A stretch of DNA of 60,652 bases from an uncultured Eisenbergiella sp. (GTDB taxonomy: Bacteria > Bacillota > Clostridia > Lachnospirales > Lachnospiraceae). The first letter of the stretch is position 1. Every line of letters starts with the position of its first letter. The translations under genes and the position numbers were made by a program. This document shows, piece after piece, positions 1 through 9,489 of this stretch. The DNA is taken from positions 1 through 60,652 of the forward strand of contig CAJFMW010000001.1 in the NCBI GenBank assembly GCA_904392525.1, given 5' to 3'. The notes beneath the pieces were generated by a model. It was not told where the DNA came from and searched no databases. It worked only from the letters and a program-made list of their open reading frames with translations.

Positions 1-121
1 TGACGGTTTGGAATCTTTCCTTCTGTGCCTGGCAGTCCCAGAGGGAAAGATAGTATTTCCATTCGTTGCGGAAGAGGCTGTGGGTGGTGTTTTTGCCGGG
101 AACAGGTTTATTCGCCTTCAT
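1..121 (-). CDS. VTC-type polyphosphate polymerase domain protein, 5' end only (partial)
   Basis: Only the first 40 codons are inside the window; the gene runs off the left edge on the minus strand. An ATG at 121-119 overlaps the last codons of the CotH gene by 14 nt. It opens a frame containing FRNEWKYYLSLWDC, the N-terminal signature typical of VTC domain (polyphosphate polymerase-like) proteins, which bind nucleotide and phosphate in a tunnel fold. VTC genes are commonly next to CotH kinase family genes in Firmicutes, which supports the call. The overlap implies translational coupling with CotH as the distal part of the pel-like operon. Recognised from a short motif only; the rest is unseen. 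Confidence 0.6.
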   Translation of the reverse strand, partial: MKANKPVPGKNTTHSLFRNEWKYYLSLWDCQAQKERFQTV

Positions 122-1919
122 CGTAAACATATTCCTCGATTGTGCCGTCTGCCAGGACATAGAAACATTTTGTACTGTAGATTTTATATGAATCGTTGGT
201 TTCTACAACATAATAATCGAAAGCATCCTGTGTATAGCCGGATTCATTCGTTGCACGTACGCGAATAAAATACTGGCCTTCCGGTAATGAAGTTGTAGTG
301 ACCTGAGGTACGCGTATATTTTGTTGTGAGAAAATCATATTTTGAAACAGAGCATCAGATGCCAATTCTACAGTATAAGTAATGTTTTCATTGTCAAAAT
401 CATATGCAGCATCCCAAGAAAGAGTAAGCTGTCCATTTTCTTGTGTAGGCACTGCAATATAGAAAGGCATTGGCTTTTCCAAGGATTCCAGATAAAATTG
501 ATAATTTTGCTGTATTTCGCCAGCCAGAGCATCAGCAACAATATCATATTCATCATCTGTAAGCCGGGCATATAAGATATCTGGCATGCTATATACATAA
601 GGCTTTACGACTTGACGATATGTATTTACCAGATTATTAATTTTTTCCTCTGTTAGATATTGCGTTCGTAAGGTTTCAATTACTTCTGTAAGGCCATTTC
701 GATATTCCTCATTTTTATACATACGCTGAAAAAGAACAACACCCCAGTAGTTGCTGATTCCAGTTTGCCAACTCCCATTACGGCCACTGGTACCTCTTAC
801 CTCATTTTCCGTTAAATCGAAAGCACCATCATTATCCCAAGAGATAAAGTAAAATTTATTTAGATTCAAAGGACTATAAATGAAATAATTTCTGGCTTCC
901 GTATCAATGTTACCGATGAGAATGTGAAAGGCCATCCAGTAATACAGATTTTCTGTATCAAACCATTTTTCAACGGTATCTTCAATAGGAATTGAGTAAT
1001 CATTTACATCTTCTAACATCTCAATCAACTTGCTGTGGTTAGTATCTCCCTTAATTTCCAGATATGTTTCGAAATCATCCAAATTGAAGGTAGGGTCAGT
1101 CGCAAGTTTAATAGAATCTTCATATCTAAAAAATTCAAAAAATTCATTTTTGTATAAGTGACCATTATTATCAAGGCCATGTGATCTTAGATATCTTCCA
1201 TTGATTTGTTCCACCTGTGTATATAATCCATAGTCTTCAAAGATACCACTTCCACCTTCTGTTTCATCTTTTACGTACAGATGAACAAATTGTGTGCGAG
1301 CAGACATCATCTGCGGAATATCTTTCATAAGATCATAAGCAAGTTTATTCTTAAATCGGAGGCCTTCTCCACCATGCTTATTCAGGTTTATGGTACGCTG
1401 GTCACGCCATTCACCATGTCCATCCTTTAATTCTATTTTATAATTTTTTTGCTCTCTTTTCGTAGAAGATTGTCCTCTGATTTTGACAATGGCATTGGGG
1501 ACAGTTTCTCCATATCCAAGTTCGCCAGGAATCAGCCCGTTTTCATCCCCGACCTGCAGGATTCCCTCCACCGCGTACTGTTCCAGATTATTATCCTCAT
1601 ACCAGTATTTGGAATAGGTATTCACTTCGGTCCAGGTATGGTTTGTATTTTCCGCAGAATTTCCTTCCCGGACAGTGAGATACATGGTCACAACACTGTC
1701 CTCATCATCGTCTTCATAGACAGCATCATTATCCCTCAGCTGATAATCTTCGACAGAGGAGGTCACCTTTTCCACGGGTTCAGAAGCGGAAACCGCATCG
1801 GAGGTCTCCTGAACGGAAGTCTCTGTGGTTTCTGTTTCAGTTCCGCCTGCCAGAGCGCAGCCGCCCAGCAGAAGCAGGAGAGCGCCGACGAGGGCAAATA
1901 ACTGCAGATTATTTTTCAT
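108..1919 (-). CDS. CotH kinase family lipoprotein
   Basis: 603 aa. The start at 1919 is chosen because it begins a lipoprotein signal (MKNNLQLFALVGALLLLLGG, then C) and overlaps the end of pelG by 11 nt; the ORF-track start lies 24 codons upstream inside pelG. An acidic, Ser/Thr-rich linker (about residues 25-75) is followed by a CotH domain with KIRGQSSTKR, NYKIELKD, DYGLYTQVEQINGRYL and SWDNDGAFD-type segments, and a C-terminal fibronectin III-like region. CotH proteins are atypical extracellular kinases or anchoring factors of spore coats, cellulosomes and surface proteins. Here it probably acts on the outer face of the membrane, with the Pel machinery upstream and a VTC gene downstream. 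Bases of roughly 230-1450 are visibly more AT-rich than its N-terminal coding part. Confidence 0.85.
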   Translation of the reverse strand: MKNNLQLFALVGALLLLLGGCALAGGTETETTETSVQETSDAVSASEPVEKVTSSVEDYQLRDNDAVYEDDDEDSVVTMYLTVREGNSAENTNHTWTEVNTYSKYWYEDNNLEQYAVEGILQVGDENGLIPGELGYGETVPNAIVKIRGQSSTKREQKNYKIELKDGHGEWRDQRTINLNKHGGEGLRFKNKLAYDLMKDIPQMMSARTQFVHLYVKDETEGGSGIFEDYGLYTQVEQINGRYLRSHGLDNNGHLYKNEFFEFFRYEDSIKLATDPTFNLDDFETYLEIKGDTNHSKLIEMLEDVNDYSIPIEDTVEKWFDTENLYYWMAFHILIGNIDTEARNYFIYSPLNLNKFYFISWDNDGAFDLTENEVRGTSGRNGSWQTGISNYWGVVLFQRMYKNEEYRNGLTEVIETLRTQYLTEEKINNLVNTYRQVVKPYVYSMPDILYARLTDDEYDIVADALAGEIQQNYQFYLESLEKPMPFYIAVPTQENGQLTLSWDAAYDFDNENITYTVELASDALFQNMIFSQQNIRVPQVTTTSLPEGQYFIRVRATNESGYTQDAFDYYVVETNDSYKIYSTKCFYVLADGTIEEYVYDEGE

Positions 1920-3372
1920 ATACAGCTCCTTCCTTACGCTCCAGATAATTGCACAATCTGGAGAAGATTCCCAGTTTTTTATTTTCCACAAGCGCCCCCC
2001 TGCACAGAAGATAGTAGGGAAGCCTTCTGGTATACCATTCCAGACGGATCCAGCTTACCAGGTAAAAGGACAGGCCTCCTGCAAGAAAGCCCAGCCCGTA
2101 GTAATTGATCTGGCTAAACAGAATCTGCAGAATCGTACCGATAATGCTGACCGCCGCAAAGGAAAAAGTGGCGAGCAGGGCGCCGGTATAGTCCTCAAAA
2201 TACAGAAGAATCAGCATGATGGTGTTGCTGATGGCATAAAGCCCGTATCCTGCGCAGAGCAGACGGTAGATTCCCATAGAAGTATCGTTAAAGCCCAGCG
2301 GCAGAAGCTCCAGCACGATGGAACCGATCACGATGAACAGAAGAGTGGTGATTAACTGTTTGTGTGCGTTAAAGGCAAGCTCCTGACGGAGCACGGAAAG
2401 CATTTCATCCTCCGCCTGTTCAATATCGCGGATGGAACCGTTATCGTTAAACAGACTGTAATAGTTCCGATACAGCGGGTAGAACCGCACCTCCACCGAG
2501 GTCACGAAATTGATGGTGGTGATCAGGATGGAGAAAAAGGCGCAGAGGGCGGGAACATCATGCATGGGAGCCCCGTAAAACAGCCCTTCCACCTGCACCT
2601 GAAGCGGCCCGAAGTACATGATGACCAGGTGCGCGAACAGCCCCAGATTGACAAAAATCCCCGTGAAGGCCAGCGAACGGTATTTATCCAGCCAGCGCAG
2701 AAAGGAAAAGCGGCTTCCCTCGCTGCGGGGGAAATATTTCAGAAGCTGCCTGTAGTACAACGCCATCAAAAGGCCGTAGGCCAGGATTACGCAGAGGAAC
2801 AGCGTCGTAATGGTCACTCTCCGCAGCAATACCATCAGAAGGGCCAGCAGAAGGCCGCAGGCAAGGGAAATGGCGAAATCCCGTACCAGAACCTTATAGT
2901 CCTTCAGCGCGGTCAGATAGTTCATTTCCATCCACACCACAATCAGGATGGCATAGAACCACAGACAGAGCAGCTTATAGACCGTCAGCACGCCGGAAAA
3001 ATGAAGGAAAACAGCCCAGATCAGGCAGCCGCCGACCAGCAGGATCGCGGTGCTTCCATACAGGCTTGGAATGATCCTTTCCGGCTTTTCCTCATACAGC
3101 ATATCGGATACATAGCGGGTGGCCGTCATGTTGAATATACTGGTGGTAGTGAGAGAGGCCAGAAGACAATAGGTGAGCATACAGTTCAACAGCTCTCTGT
3201 CATGCCTGGACATACCGGCAAGCTGCGACAGAAAGGCGACGCTGACGAGCAGCACCACGCCAAGGATCATGGGACCCGCACAGATCAGGCCTGCGTAGCC
3301 GTAAGCGCGGCACATGCTGAACAGCCCCTTTTTTGAAAATAGTTTTTTCAGTGAGAATCCGATTCCTGCCAA
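1909..3372 (-). CDS. pelG: PelG-like exopolysaccharide membrane transporter
   Basis: 487 aa, strongly hydrophobic, with about 12 predicted membrane segments. The N-terminus MAGIGFSLKKLFSKKGLFSM followed by AYGYAGLICAGPMILGV is characteristic of PelG, a MVF/MATE-like polysaccharide transporter family member that works with the synthase PelF to move the N-acetylated, partly galactosamine-containing Pel polymer across the membrane. It overlaps the end of pelF by 25 nt and the CotH start by 11 nt, so the three genes are probably co-translated. Order and content match Gram-positive Pel clusters, which lack the outer-membrane parts PelB and PelC. The polymer made here has not been shown chemically. 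Confidence 0.88.
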   Translation of the reverse strand: MAGIGFSLKKLFSKKGLFSMCRAYGYAGLICAGPMILGVVLLVSVAFLSQLAGMSRHDRELLNCMLTYCLLASLTTTSIFNMTATRYVSDMLYEEKPERIIPSLYGSTAILLVGGCLIWAVFLHFSGVLTVYKLLCLWFYAILIVVWMEMNYLTALKDYKVLVRDFAISLACGLLLALLMVLLRRVTITTLFLCVILAYGLLMALYYRQLLKYFPRSEGSRFSFLRWLDKYRSLAFTGIFVNLGLFAHLVIMYFGPLQVQVEGLFYGAPMHDVPALCAFFSILITTINFVTSVEVRFYPLYRNYYSLFNDNGSIRDIEQAEDEMLSVLRQELAFNAHKQLITTLLFIVIGSIVLELLPLGFNDTSMGIYRLLCAGYGLYAISNTIMLILLYFEDYTGALLATFSFAAVSIIGTILQILFSQINYYGLGFLAGGLSFYLVSWIRLEWYTRRLPYYLLCRGALVENKKLGIFSRLCNYLERKEGAVYEK

Positions 3373-4772
3373 TTTTTCATCACCTCTGCATATGCGCTTC
3401 CATAGTTTCGAATCATGTCGTTATGACGATAGTAAAGCTCCACGCGCTTCTTCCCAATCTGGCCCATCTGATAGCGCTCCTCCGTTCGGGTGCTCATGCG
3501 TTCCATGGCGTTGCAGAGCGCTTCCCTTTCCATGGGAGGCACACAGAAGCCGGCACATCCCAGTTCATCGCCTTCCATGCCGTTTAAGAGTTCCCGGCAG
3601 CAGCCCACGTCCGTGGTCACACAGGGACGGCCTGCCGCAAAGGATTCCAGCACGGAGAGGGGCTGACCTTCGGAGATGCTCGTGAGAATGGTGAAGTCCA
3701 GCTTTTCCATATATTCCAGAACATTGACCATGCCTGTAAAGATCACTTCCTGCACCCCGAGCTGATCAACGAGCTCATAGCATTCTTTGGCGTACTGTTC
3801 GTCGTCCTCCGGTCCGATGATATGCAGACGGACGTTTTGCATACGGAACCGGAGTTCATAAAAGGAATAAATCAGCGTCTTAATATCCTTGATCGGTGCC
3901 AGGCGCACAATGGCGCCGATATCGACCCAGCCATCCGCCTTTTTCAGCGGAATATTGCAGAACCGTTCGAAATGAATCCCGTTGGGGATGACCCTGCAGC
4001 GTTCCGGAGCACATCCCAGCTCGATCTGCGTTTTCCTGGCATTGTCAAACAGGCTGGTTATCATGGACGCCTTACTGTAGATAGCATCCGAAAGCATGTA
4101 AAAAAAGCTTACCCAAAACCGTTTGAACGCGGCGGGAACCCATCTGGCGCGGATGATTTCTTCCTCCCGCTCCCGGGTATAGATTCCGTGCTCGGTCAGC
4201 ATAAACGGAGCATGGTATTTATAGCTCCCAAGCCTTGCCAGAAGGCCGCTGTAGCCGGTAGCGATGGCATGATAAATATCCGCCCTGGGGATATACTGGC
4301 TGATGGTGTACAGGACGGGCAGAAACATGGAGCGGAGCGTGTGGAACATGTCGGAGAAGGCTGTGTAAGGATAGTCCTTCTCACAGACCCTGATCAAAAT
4401 ATTTAAAAACTCCTGGCTGGTCAGAAAGGACATGGGAGAAATTTTCTTATCGTTGTACATCCCAAACAGCACTTCCCAGTCCGGACTTTTGCAGTGTACG
4501 AAATCCGTGAGGGCCTGCAGTTCCTCGCCGACAAATTTATATTTCTTACCATCGGAAGGAAGCTTCAGGGCATCCTGCAGAAAAATTTCCTGTACCTCCA
4601 CAACATTTTCAGGCAGTTCATATTTAAATTTCCCTCTGTCTTCGGAGGAAGCTCCTATCGTCAGAAGCACAAATTCATGCTCCGGCATGGCCTTGATATA
4701 CTGGTGCATCCAGGTGGATACGCCTCCTGTCACATAAGGGTAGCACCCTTCAAGAATGACACAGATACGCAT
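3348..4772 (-). CDS. pelF: PelF-like GT4 glycosyltransferase
   Basis: 474 aa from the ATG at 4772, which gives the normal family N-terminus MRICVILEGCYPYVTGGVSTW; the ORF-track start is 11 codons upstream and lacks that context. Two Rossmann domains of GT-B fold. The C-terminal half has the retaining GT4 signature SEGQPLSVLESFAAGRPCV (an E-x7-E arrangement) and the donor-binding segment RLAPIKDIKTLIYSF. PelF is the cytosolic polymerase of the Pel polysaccharide and uses UDP-sugars. It lies between the DUF2194 genes and pelG and overlaps pelG by 25 nt. The call is firm at family level; the exact sugar is inferred from family knowledge. Confidence 0.88.
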   Translation of the reverse strand: MRICVILEGCYPYVTGGVSTWMHQYIKAMPEHEFVLLTIGASSEDRGKFKYELPENVVEVQEIFLQDALKLPSDGKKYKFVGEELQALTDFVHCKSPDWEVLFGMYNDKKISPMSFLTSQEFLNILIRVCEKDYPYTAFSDMFHTLRSMFLPVLYTISQYIPRADIYHAIATGYSGLLARLGSYKYHAPFMLTEHGIYTREREEEIIRARWVPAAFKRFWVSFFYMLSDAIYSKASMITSLFDNARKTQIELGCAPERCRVIPNGIHFERFCNIPLKKADGWVDIGAIVRLAPIKDIKTLIYSFYELRFRMQNVRLHIIGPEDDEQYAKECYELVDQLGVQEVIFTGMVNVLEYMEKLDFTILTSISEGQPLSVLESFAAGRPCVTTDVGCCRELLNGMEGDELGCAGFCVPPMEREALCNAMERMSTRTEERYQMGQIGKKRVELYYRHNDMIRNYGSAYAEVMKNWQESDSH

Positions 4773-4817
4773 ATGTTCCCTCTTTTTCCGCGAAAGCAGC
4801 TCCAAAGGCTGTCCGCA

Positions 4818-6689
4818 TTAAGCGTCTCCCCGCTCAATCACGATGTGATCCGCGGTGGCGGTAACGAGATATAGGCCTCCGCCCATATCCTGAAGCGTTC
4901 CGCCGGTGATACAGGTTTCCGGATCTTCCGGAGGCCTTTCGTTGATTCTGAGGAAAAGAAAGGCTTCATCCTGGAAGTTGGTCAGCTCCAGGATGATTTC
5001 GTCCTCCGTCACTTCCTGTTCCACATTCAGATAGTAGTAGCGCTGGACCGCTCCGGCCATTTCCGAGGCGGTCAGATTCCGGATATCGGGGGCGGATGTA
5101 TAGAGCCAGTCAAGATATTCTGTAAAATGTTCCTTCATGGATTCCCATCCCGCTTGAGCGTTATAATCTGCATCCATAACTTCGTCAGGAGTTTGATAGT
5201 GAGAATTAACATAATGCAGATTTAGTTCCGATAAAGCAGAAATTTCCATAAAGGGATTGATAACCAGTCCGGAAATAATACGTGGAATTTCTATAATACC
5301 ATCCGCCGCAACTTCAAATTCTTGGGCATATCCCAGATTTCCTTCTGTATATACTCCAGCAATTGCTTTGATTTGTGGAAAATCTTCCACGAGCATTTGC
5401 CGACCATCCGCAGAAAGTATATTTGCAGGGGGTGCGTAAACCTGAAGCGTAGCATCAGGAAACAGGTCTGAAGTAAAACGGACGAGTTCTTCCATAGAAG
5501 CACGCATATTTTCTTTTGATTTCCAATAGTCATATTCATATGATTGACTGAGGCCTGTTTCTCCAATGACTTCTGTTTCGAAATTCTCAAGGCACAAGGG
5601 TACGTGATTATAACCATGTAAGCCGATTTCTCCACCATTTTGTAATAGATCGGAACCGAAATAGCTGTACCTTTGAGTATTCATATTCACTTCAAATGGA
5701 GCTTCCAACTCTTCGGAATAATTCTCAATGATCATACCACTATAGCGAATACCATATTTTTCTGCAAGTTCTAAAAGATCCGGCCACCAGATGTTGATGT
5801 AGAAATCTGAAATATTCATTCCATAATCTTTCTCAATATAAGCATTTGTGCCGGCTGGAACAGGTGAGGGAAAGTCGTCCAAATAAAATGAACTTGCGTT
5901 AATAACAGGCCAACAGAAAGCATCAAAAAGAAGGCTGTAAGCTGCAGCATAGATACCACGATAGGCTTTTCCCATAATTCCGAAATTCATAAATACAATT
6001 CTACCATCACCATGCTGGCGTTCCCATAGTATTGGAAGTTCACGCTCATTGGCGCTCACTATATGAATAATACAGTCTGAGGTCAAGTCCAGAGTAAGTG
6101 AAGACTCAAAAGATTCATTGATAAAAAAGTCTTTTCCCTGACCGCCAAGTAGCAAATCTGTTTTTAGGCGAATACCAGTGGTTTCATACATCGCCCATCC
6201 AGATTCCTGAATACCCATCTGAGCACCTAAAGCACGAAAGAAAAGATCACCCTGAGGGGGAAAATAGACCATAAGTCCGCCACCATCAAATACCCAGTCC
6301 ATCAGGTCATATGCGCGTTCTCCCAACACACTATACTCTACAAGCGCTGTAACAACTTTGGTATAGTTATTCAGAGAAGGAATGTTTTCTATAGAGACAT
6401 CTACAAAATCTGCATCTACTTTAAGTTGACCGAACAAAGCGCGAATATCCTCTTCAGCAAGAACAGAATATTCTTCTGAACTGTTAATCAGGACAAGACA
6501 ATCCTTTTGAAAACTACTTTCTTCATCCTGACCACCAGACTGAAAGTTGTCAATAGACAGAATGGGAACTTGATTGTCCTGAGAAGAAGTCCCATAGTAT
6601 TGTTGGCCAATAAGCGCAAAGGAGAGTAACGCAAATGCGATACAAATCATGATAACAGGAAAAAAGCGAAATTTACTTCTTCTTCCCAT
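4818..6689 (-). CDS. DUF2194 / PelA deacetylase-like protein, copy A
   Basis: 623 aa with one N-terminal membrane anchor (about residues 10-27) and an extracytoplasmic body. The first half has a flavodoxin/GATase-like look (GGGLMVYFPPQGDLF). The second half has polysaccharide-deacetylase features: NASSFYLDDFPSP with Asp pair 271-272, and GGEIGLHGYNHVP with the metal-binding type H-x3-H at 358-362. A small beta-rich tail follows. By position and fold it would be the deacetylase (PelA-DA role) of the Pel cluster, removing acetyl groups from the polymer outside the membrane. It is a paralogue of the next gene upstream, and both keep the motifs. Coding DNA from about 5150 to 6690 is much more AT-rich than the last 330 bp. 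Confidence 0.8.
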   Translation of the reverse strand: MGRRSKFRFFPVIMICIAFALLSFALIGQQYYGTSSQDNQVPILSIDNFQSGGQDEESSFQKDCLVLINSSEEYSVLAEEDIRALFGQLKVDADFVDVSIENIPSLNNYTKVVTALVEYSVLGERAYDLMDWVFDGGGLMVYFPPQGDLFFRALGAQMGIQESGWAMYETTGIRLKTDLLLGGQGKDFFINESFESSLTLDLTSDCIIHIVSANERELPILWERQHGDGRIVFMNFGIMGKAYRGIYAAAYSLLFDAFCWPVINASSFYLDDFPSPVPAGTNAYIEKDYGMNISDFYINIWWPDLLELAEKYGIRYSGMIIENYSEELEAPFEVNMNTQRYSYFGSDLLQNGGEIGLHGYNHVPLCLENFETEVIGETGLSQSYEYDYWKSKENMRASMEELVRFTSDLFPDATLQVYAPPANILSADGRQMLVEDFPQIKAIAGVYTEGNLGYAQEFEVAADGIIEIPRIISGLVINPFMEISALSELNLHYVNSHYQTPDEVMDADYNAQAGWESMKEHFTEYLDWLYTSAPDIRNLTASEMAGAVQRYYYLNVEQEVTEDEIILELTNFQDEAFLFLRINERPPEDPETCITGGTLQDMGGGLYLVTATADHIVIERGDA

Positions 6690-6731
6690 AAAAACCTCCC
6701 AGAATTAAGCGGGCTGAAAAGGACAGGAGCG

Positions 6732-8594
6732 TCATGCAGCATCTTCCAGCCCTATATGAATTTCCTTTTCATGGGCCTCCAGCAGATAGAGATTGCCGGA
6801 TAACTCCGTCAGCGTCCCGCCCTGCACGTCAGAAACGGTCCCTTCATTGATCCGGACAAAGAGCCAGGCTTCATCCTGAAAGTTTGCCAGACGGACTACA
6901 ATTTCATCGTCCCCTTGTTCCACTTCAGTATCCAGCCAGTAATATCTCTGTACCGCTCCGGCGATTTCAGTTCCCGTCAGATTCCGGATGCCAGGGGCGG
7001 CCGTATACAGCCAGCTCATGTATTCATCCAGGCGGTTCCGCATGGCTTCCCATCCCAGCGCGGCGCCACGGTCAACATCCAGCACATCATCCGGATGCTG
7101 GAAATGGGAACTGACGAAGTGCATGTTCAGTTCGGAGAGAGCGGCAATCTCCATATAGGAATCTATGATATAGCCGGAAATAACACGCGGCGTCTCTATG
7201 ATCCCATCCTCAGCCACCTCGAATTCCTGCGTATATTCAAATTCTCCTTCAAAATAGATACCGGCCACCGTTTTGATATCCAGAAAATCTTCTGCTAAAA
7301 TCGCCCTTCCTTCCTCTGATAAGATATTGGACGGCGGGACATATACCTGAAATGTTTCGTCAGGAAAGACGAGACTACAGAAACGGTTCAGCTCCTGCAG
7401 GGAAGCACGGATATCGTCAGCGCTTTTCCATTGCTTGTAAGAGTCAAATTCATCCTTGTAATCAAAATTTTCCAAAACCAGAGGCATATGATTATAACCG
7501 TGAAATCCGATTTCCCCGCCCATGTCAAGCAGATCGTTCCCGAAATAACGGAAACGCTGAATGTCTCCGTTCCCTTCCAGCGGGGCCTGGTTCTCATCGG
7601 AATAGTTTTCAATAACAACCCCTGTATATTTTACGCCATACTTTTCAGCCAGGGCTTTGACATCAGGCCACCAGACGTTGGTATAGAAGGTGCCGATATC
7701 CATGTTATAATCCCGCTGGATATATTCTCCTTCACCGATTGGAACGGGAGAGGGGAAATCATCCAGATAGAATGCGGAGGCATTGATTACCGGATAGACA
7801 CAGACATCGGAGAGCAGACTGTAGGAAGCAGCGTATAAGCCGCGGTACGCTTTTTCAAAGTAGTTCAGGTTATTTACGACCACCTTTCCCTTACCGGGAG
7901 AATACTCCCAGATGATCGGCATCTCTCTTTCATCCGCGCTCACCAGGTGGATGACGCAGTCATCATACAGGGCGACCGTACTGGCGGAATCGTAGGGGTC
8001 AGTGATCTCATAATCCTGCAACCGGCCGCCCACCATAAAGTCTGAACAGAACCGGAGGCCGGTTACCGTATACTGTTCGTATCCAAGCTCCCGGATCCCC
8101 ATATTTCCCATGATCAGTGAGAAATACGCCAATGAGGACGGAGGACAGACCGCCAGAAGATTTAACCCATCCTCCACAGCGTCAAACAGATCAAAGATCT
8201 GTTCTCCGAACACATCGTAATCATCCAGCGCGATCACCACATTCTCATAGGGAGAAAGCAGGAGAGCGCTGTTTGTAGCCATATCCTGTTCTTCAAAAGA
8301 AATCCGCATCTGGGTTAATACATCATACATCTGCTGCCTTGCCTCGATGGACGCCGCCACAGAACTGTCCCAGATCACCAGACACTCCGGCTCCTTTTCG
8401 AAAACTTCTTCCGTAAAAACGCTCTGATCCAGTATGTCGGGATTCCGGTCTGTAGAGCTGTATACAATGTTACGCCTTTCAATAATTAATATTGCAATCA
8501 TCAGAAAAAACAGCAGCATTGCCCATTGCATTCTGCCAAAGAGGATCCGAAAATGTTTTTTATTCTGTAGCCTGTTCTGTCTTCTGCCTGCCAT
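6732..8594 (-). CDS. DUF2194 / PelA deacetylase-like protein, copy B
   Basis: 620 aa, the same architecture as copy A: membrane segment at about 24-38, extracytoplasmic flavodoxin-like half, NASAFYLDDFPSP (Asp 278-279), GGEIGFHGYNHMP (H-x3-H at 365-369), PPSNILSEEGRAIL and a beta-rich C-terminus. It overlaps the end of the pelE-like gene by 35 nt, so it is translationally coupled. Unlike copy A it has the even, higher GC of its neighbours. The two proteins line up over their whole length with conserved motifs, so this is a tandem duplication. Possible roles are two deacetylases of different timing or substrate, or a deacetylase plus a non-catalytic scaffold; the sequence does not decide. Confidence 0.8.
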   Translation of the reverse strand: MAGRRQNRLQNKKHFRILFGRMQWAMLLFFLMIAILIIERRNIVYSSTDRNPDILDQSVFTEEVFEKEPECLVIWDSSVAASIEARQQMYDVLTQMRISFEEQDMATNSALLLSPYENVVIALDDYDVFGEQIFDLFDAVEDGLNLLAVCPPSSLAYFSLIMGNMGIRELGYEQYTVTGLRFCSDFMVGGRLQDYEITDPYDSASTVALYDDCVIHLVSADEREMPIIWEYSPGKGKVVVNNLNYFEKAYRGLYAASYSLLSDVCVYPVINASAFYLDDFPSPVPIGEGEYIQRDYNMDIGTFYTNVWWPDVKALAEKYGVKYTGVVIENYSDENQAPLEGNGDIQRFRYFGNDLLDMGGEIGFHGYNHMPLVLENFDYKDEFDSYKQWKSADDIRASLQELNRFCSLVFPDETFQVYVPPSNILSEEGRAILAEDFLDIKTVAGIYFEGEFEYTQEFEVAEDGIIETPRVISGYIIDSYMEIAALSELNMHFVSSHFQHPDDVLDVDRGAALGWEAMRNRLDEYMSWLYTAAPGIRNLTGTEIAGAVQRYYWLDTEVEQGDDEIVVRLANFQDEAWLFVRINEGTVSDVQGGTLTELSGNLYLLEAHEKEIHIGLEDAA

Positions 8595-9489
8595 TGTCGT
8601 CCTTCCAGAATTCTACCGTCTTTCTTGCGTCCGGAGAAAGATAAATCTTCCGGTCTTCGATCAGGCCGAGCATCCGGCCGATCCGCTCCCGTTCCCTGCG
8701 CTGTATGCCGAGCCGGATGTTCATCAGATAACCTTCCTCCATCTGCGGCCATTTGTTCAGCACATGCTCCGCGCAGGTATCAGCGGCTGTATATTCTTCC
8801 AGAGAAAGAGAGTTGTCAAAGCGTCTTTGGTAGAGAGAAAGCTCTTCCTCCTCCGTATTATCGTCGTGACGGATTTTATATTCCAGGAGCTCATCCAGCT
8901 CCAGCTGCCGGCTTCTTTTCATGTTTCCTTCCAACAGGCCACTGTCTATATAGGCCTCCAGCGTACGAAGATAGACGCAGGAAAGGGCGGGGGAGTCTTT
9001 TTCATCCTCCCAGGCTGCACGTTCGGTTTTAAGCTGCTCCTCATAATCCTTCTGCAGCTCAACCATGGCGGTGGTCGCATAGTGAACCACCTCCACATCG
9101 TCATTCATCCGCGCCTTATTCAGAACATCTACATATTCGCCGGTATCATGGTACAGGATATCCATGATCAGCTGTCGCCTCGTGGAGGCATCGTTGATCA
9201 GAAGAGCTTCCTGCAGGGGAACGATCAGATCTCTTGCTGGTTCCTCCTCCATCAGGATGCTTCTGTGAATTTCATCATTGATTTTCAGCTTCTCAATGCC
9301 GACTTCTCGTTTGCTTTCCTGATCTCCCCTGGATTCCCATTCCAGGACGAACAGGCAGAGAAAACCGAACACCGGGATGAAAAAAACAATCGGCATAACT
9401 GCGGAACTGCTTTTCAAAATACCGGACTTCATCAGAAGAAACGCTGCCAGACAGAGGATACAGTGAACCAATACAGGAAAAAAAAGCAT
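8560..9489 (-). CDS. pelE: PelE-like membrane/TPR protein
   Basis: 309 aa. Two membrane segments at the N-terminus (about residues 2-20 and 30-50) are followed by a wholly helical, charged region with TPR-like or HEAT-like helices. This is the layout of PelE, the inner-membrane scaffold that associates with PelD and helps position PelF. Sequence identity to PelE cannot be judged by eye, so the name rests on length, topology and position between the pelD-like and deacetylase genes. Its ATG directly abuts the stop of pelD, and its end overlaps the next gene by 35 nt. A different TPR-containing scaffold is possible. Confidence 0.68.
   Translation of the reverse strand: MLFFPVLVHCILCLAAFLLMKSGILKSSSAVMPIVFFIPVFGFLCLFVLEWESRGDQESKREVGIEKLKINDEIHRSILMEEEPARDLIVPLQEALLINDASTRRQLIMDILYHDTGEYVDVLNKARMNDDVEVVHYATTAMVELQKDYEEQLKTERAAWEDEKDSPALSCVYLRTLEAYIDSGLLEGNMKRSRQLELDELLEYKIRHDDNTEEEELSLYQRRFDNSLSLEEYTAADTCAEHVLNKWPQMEEGYLMNIRLGIQRRERERIGRMLGLIEDRKIYLSPDARKTVEFWKDDNGRQKTEQATE

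Noticed and set aside
2362-3336. 324-aa plus-strand ORF opposite pelG
   Set aside because: Hydrophilic complement of a membrane protein; low plausibility and no ribosome site.
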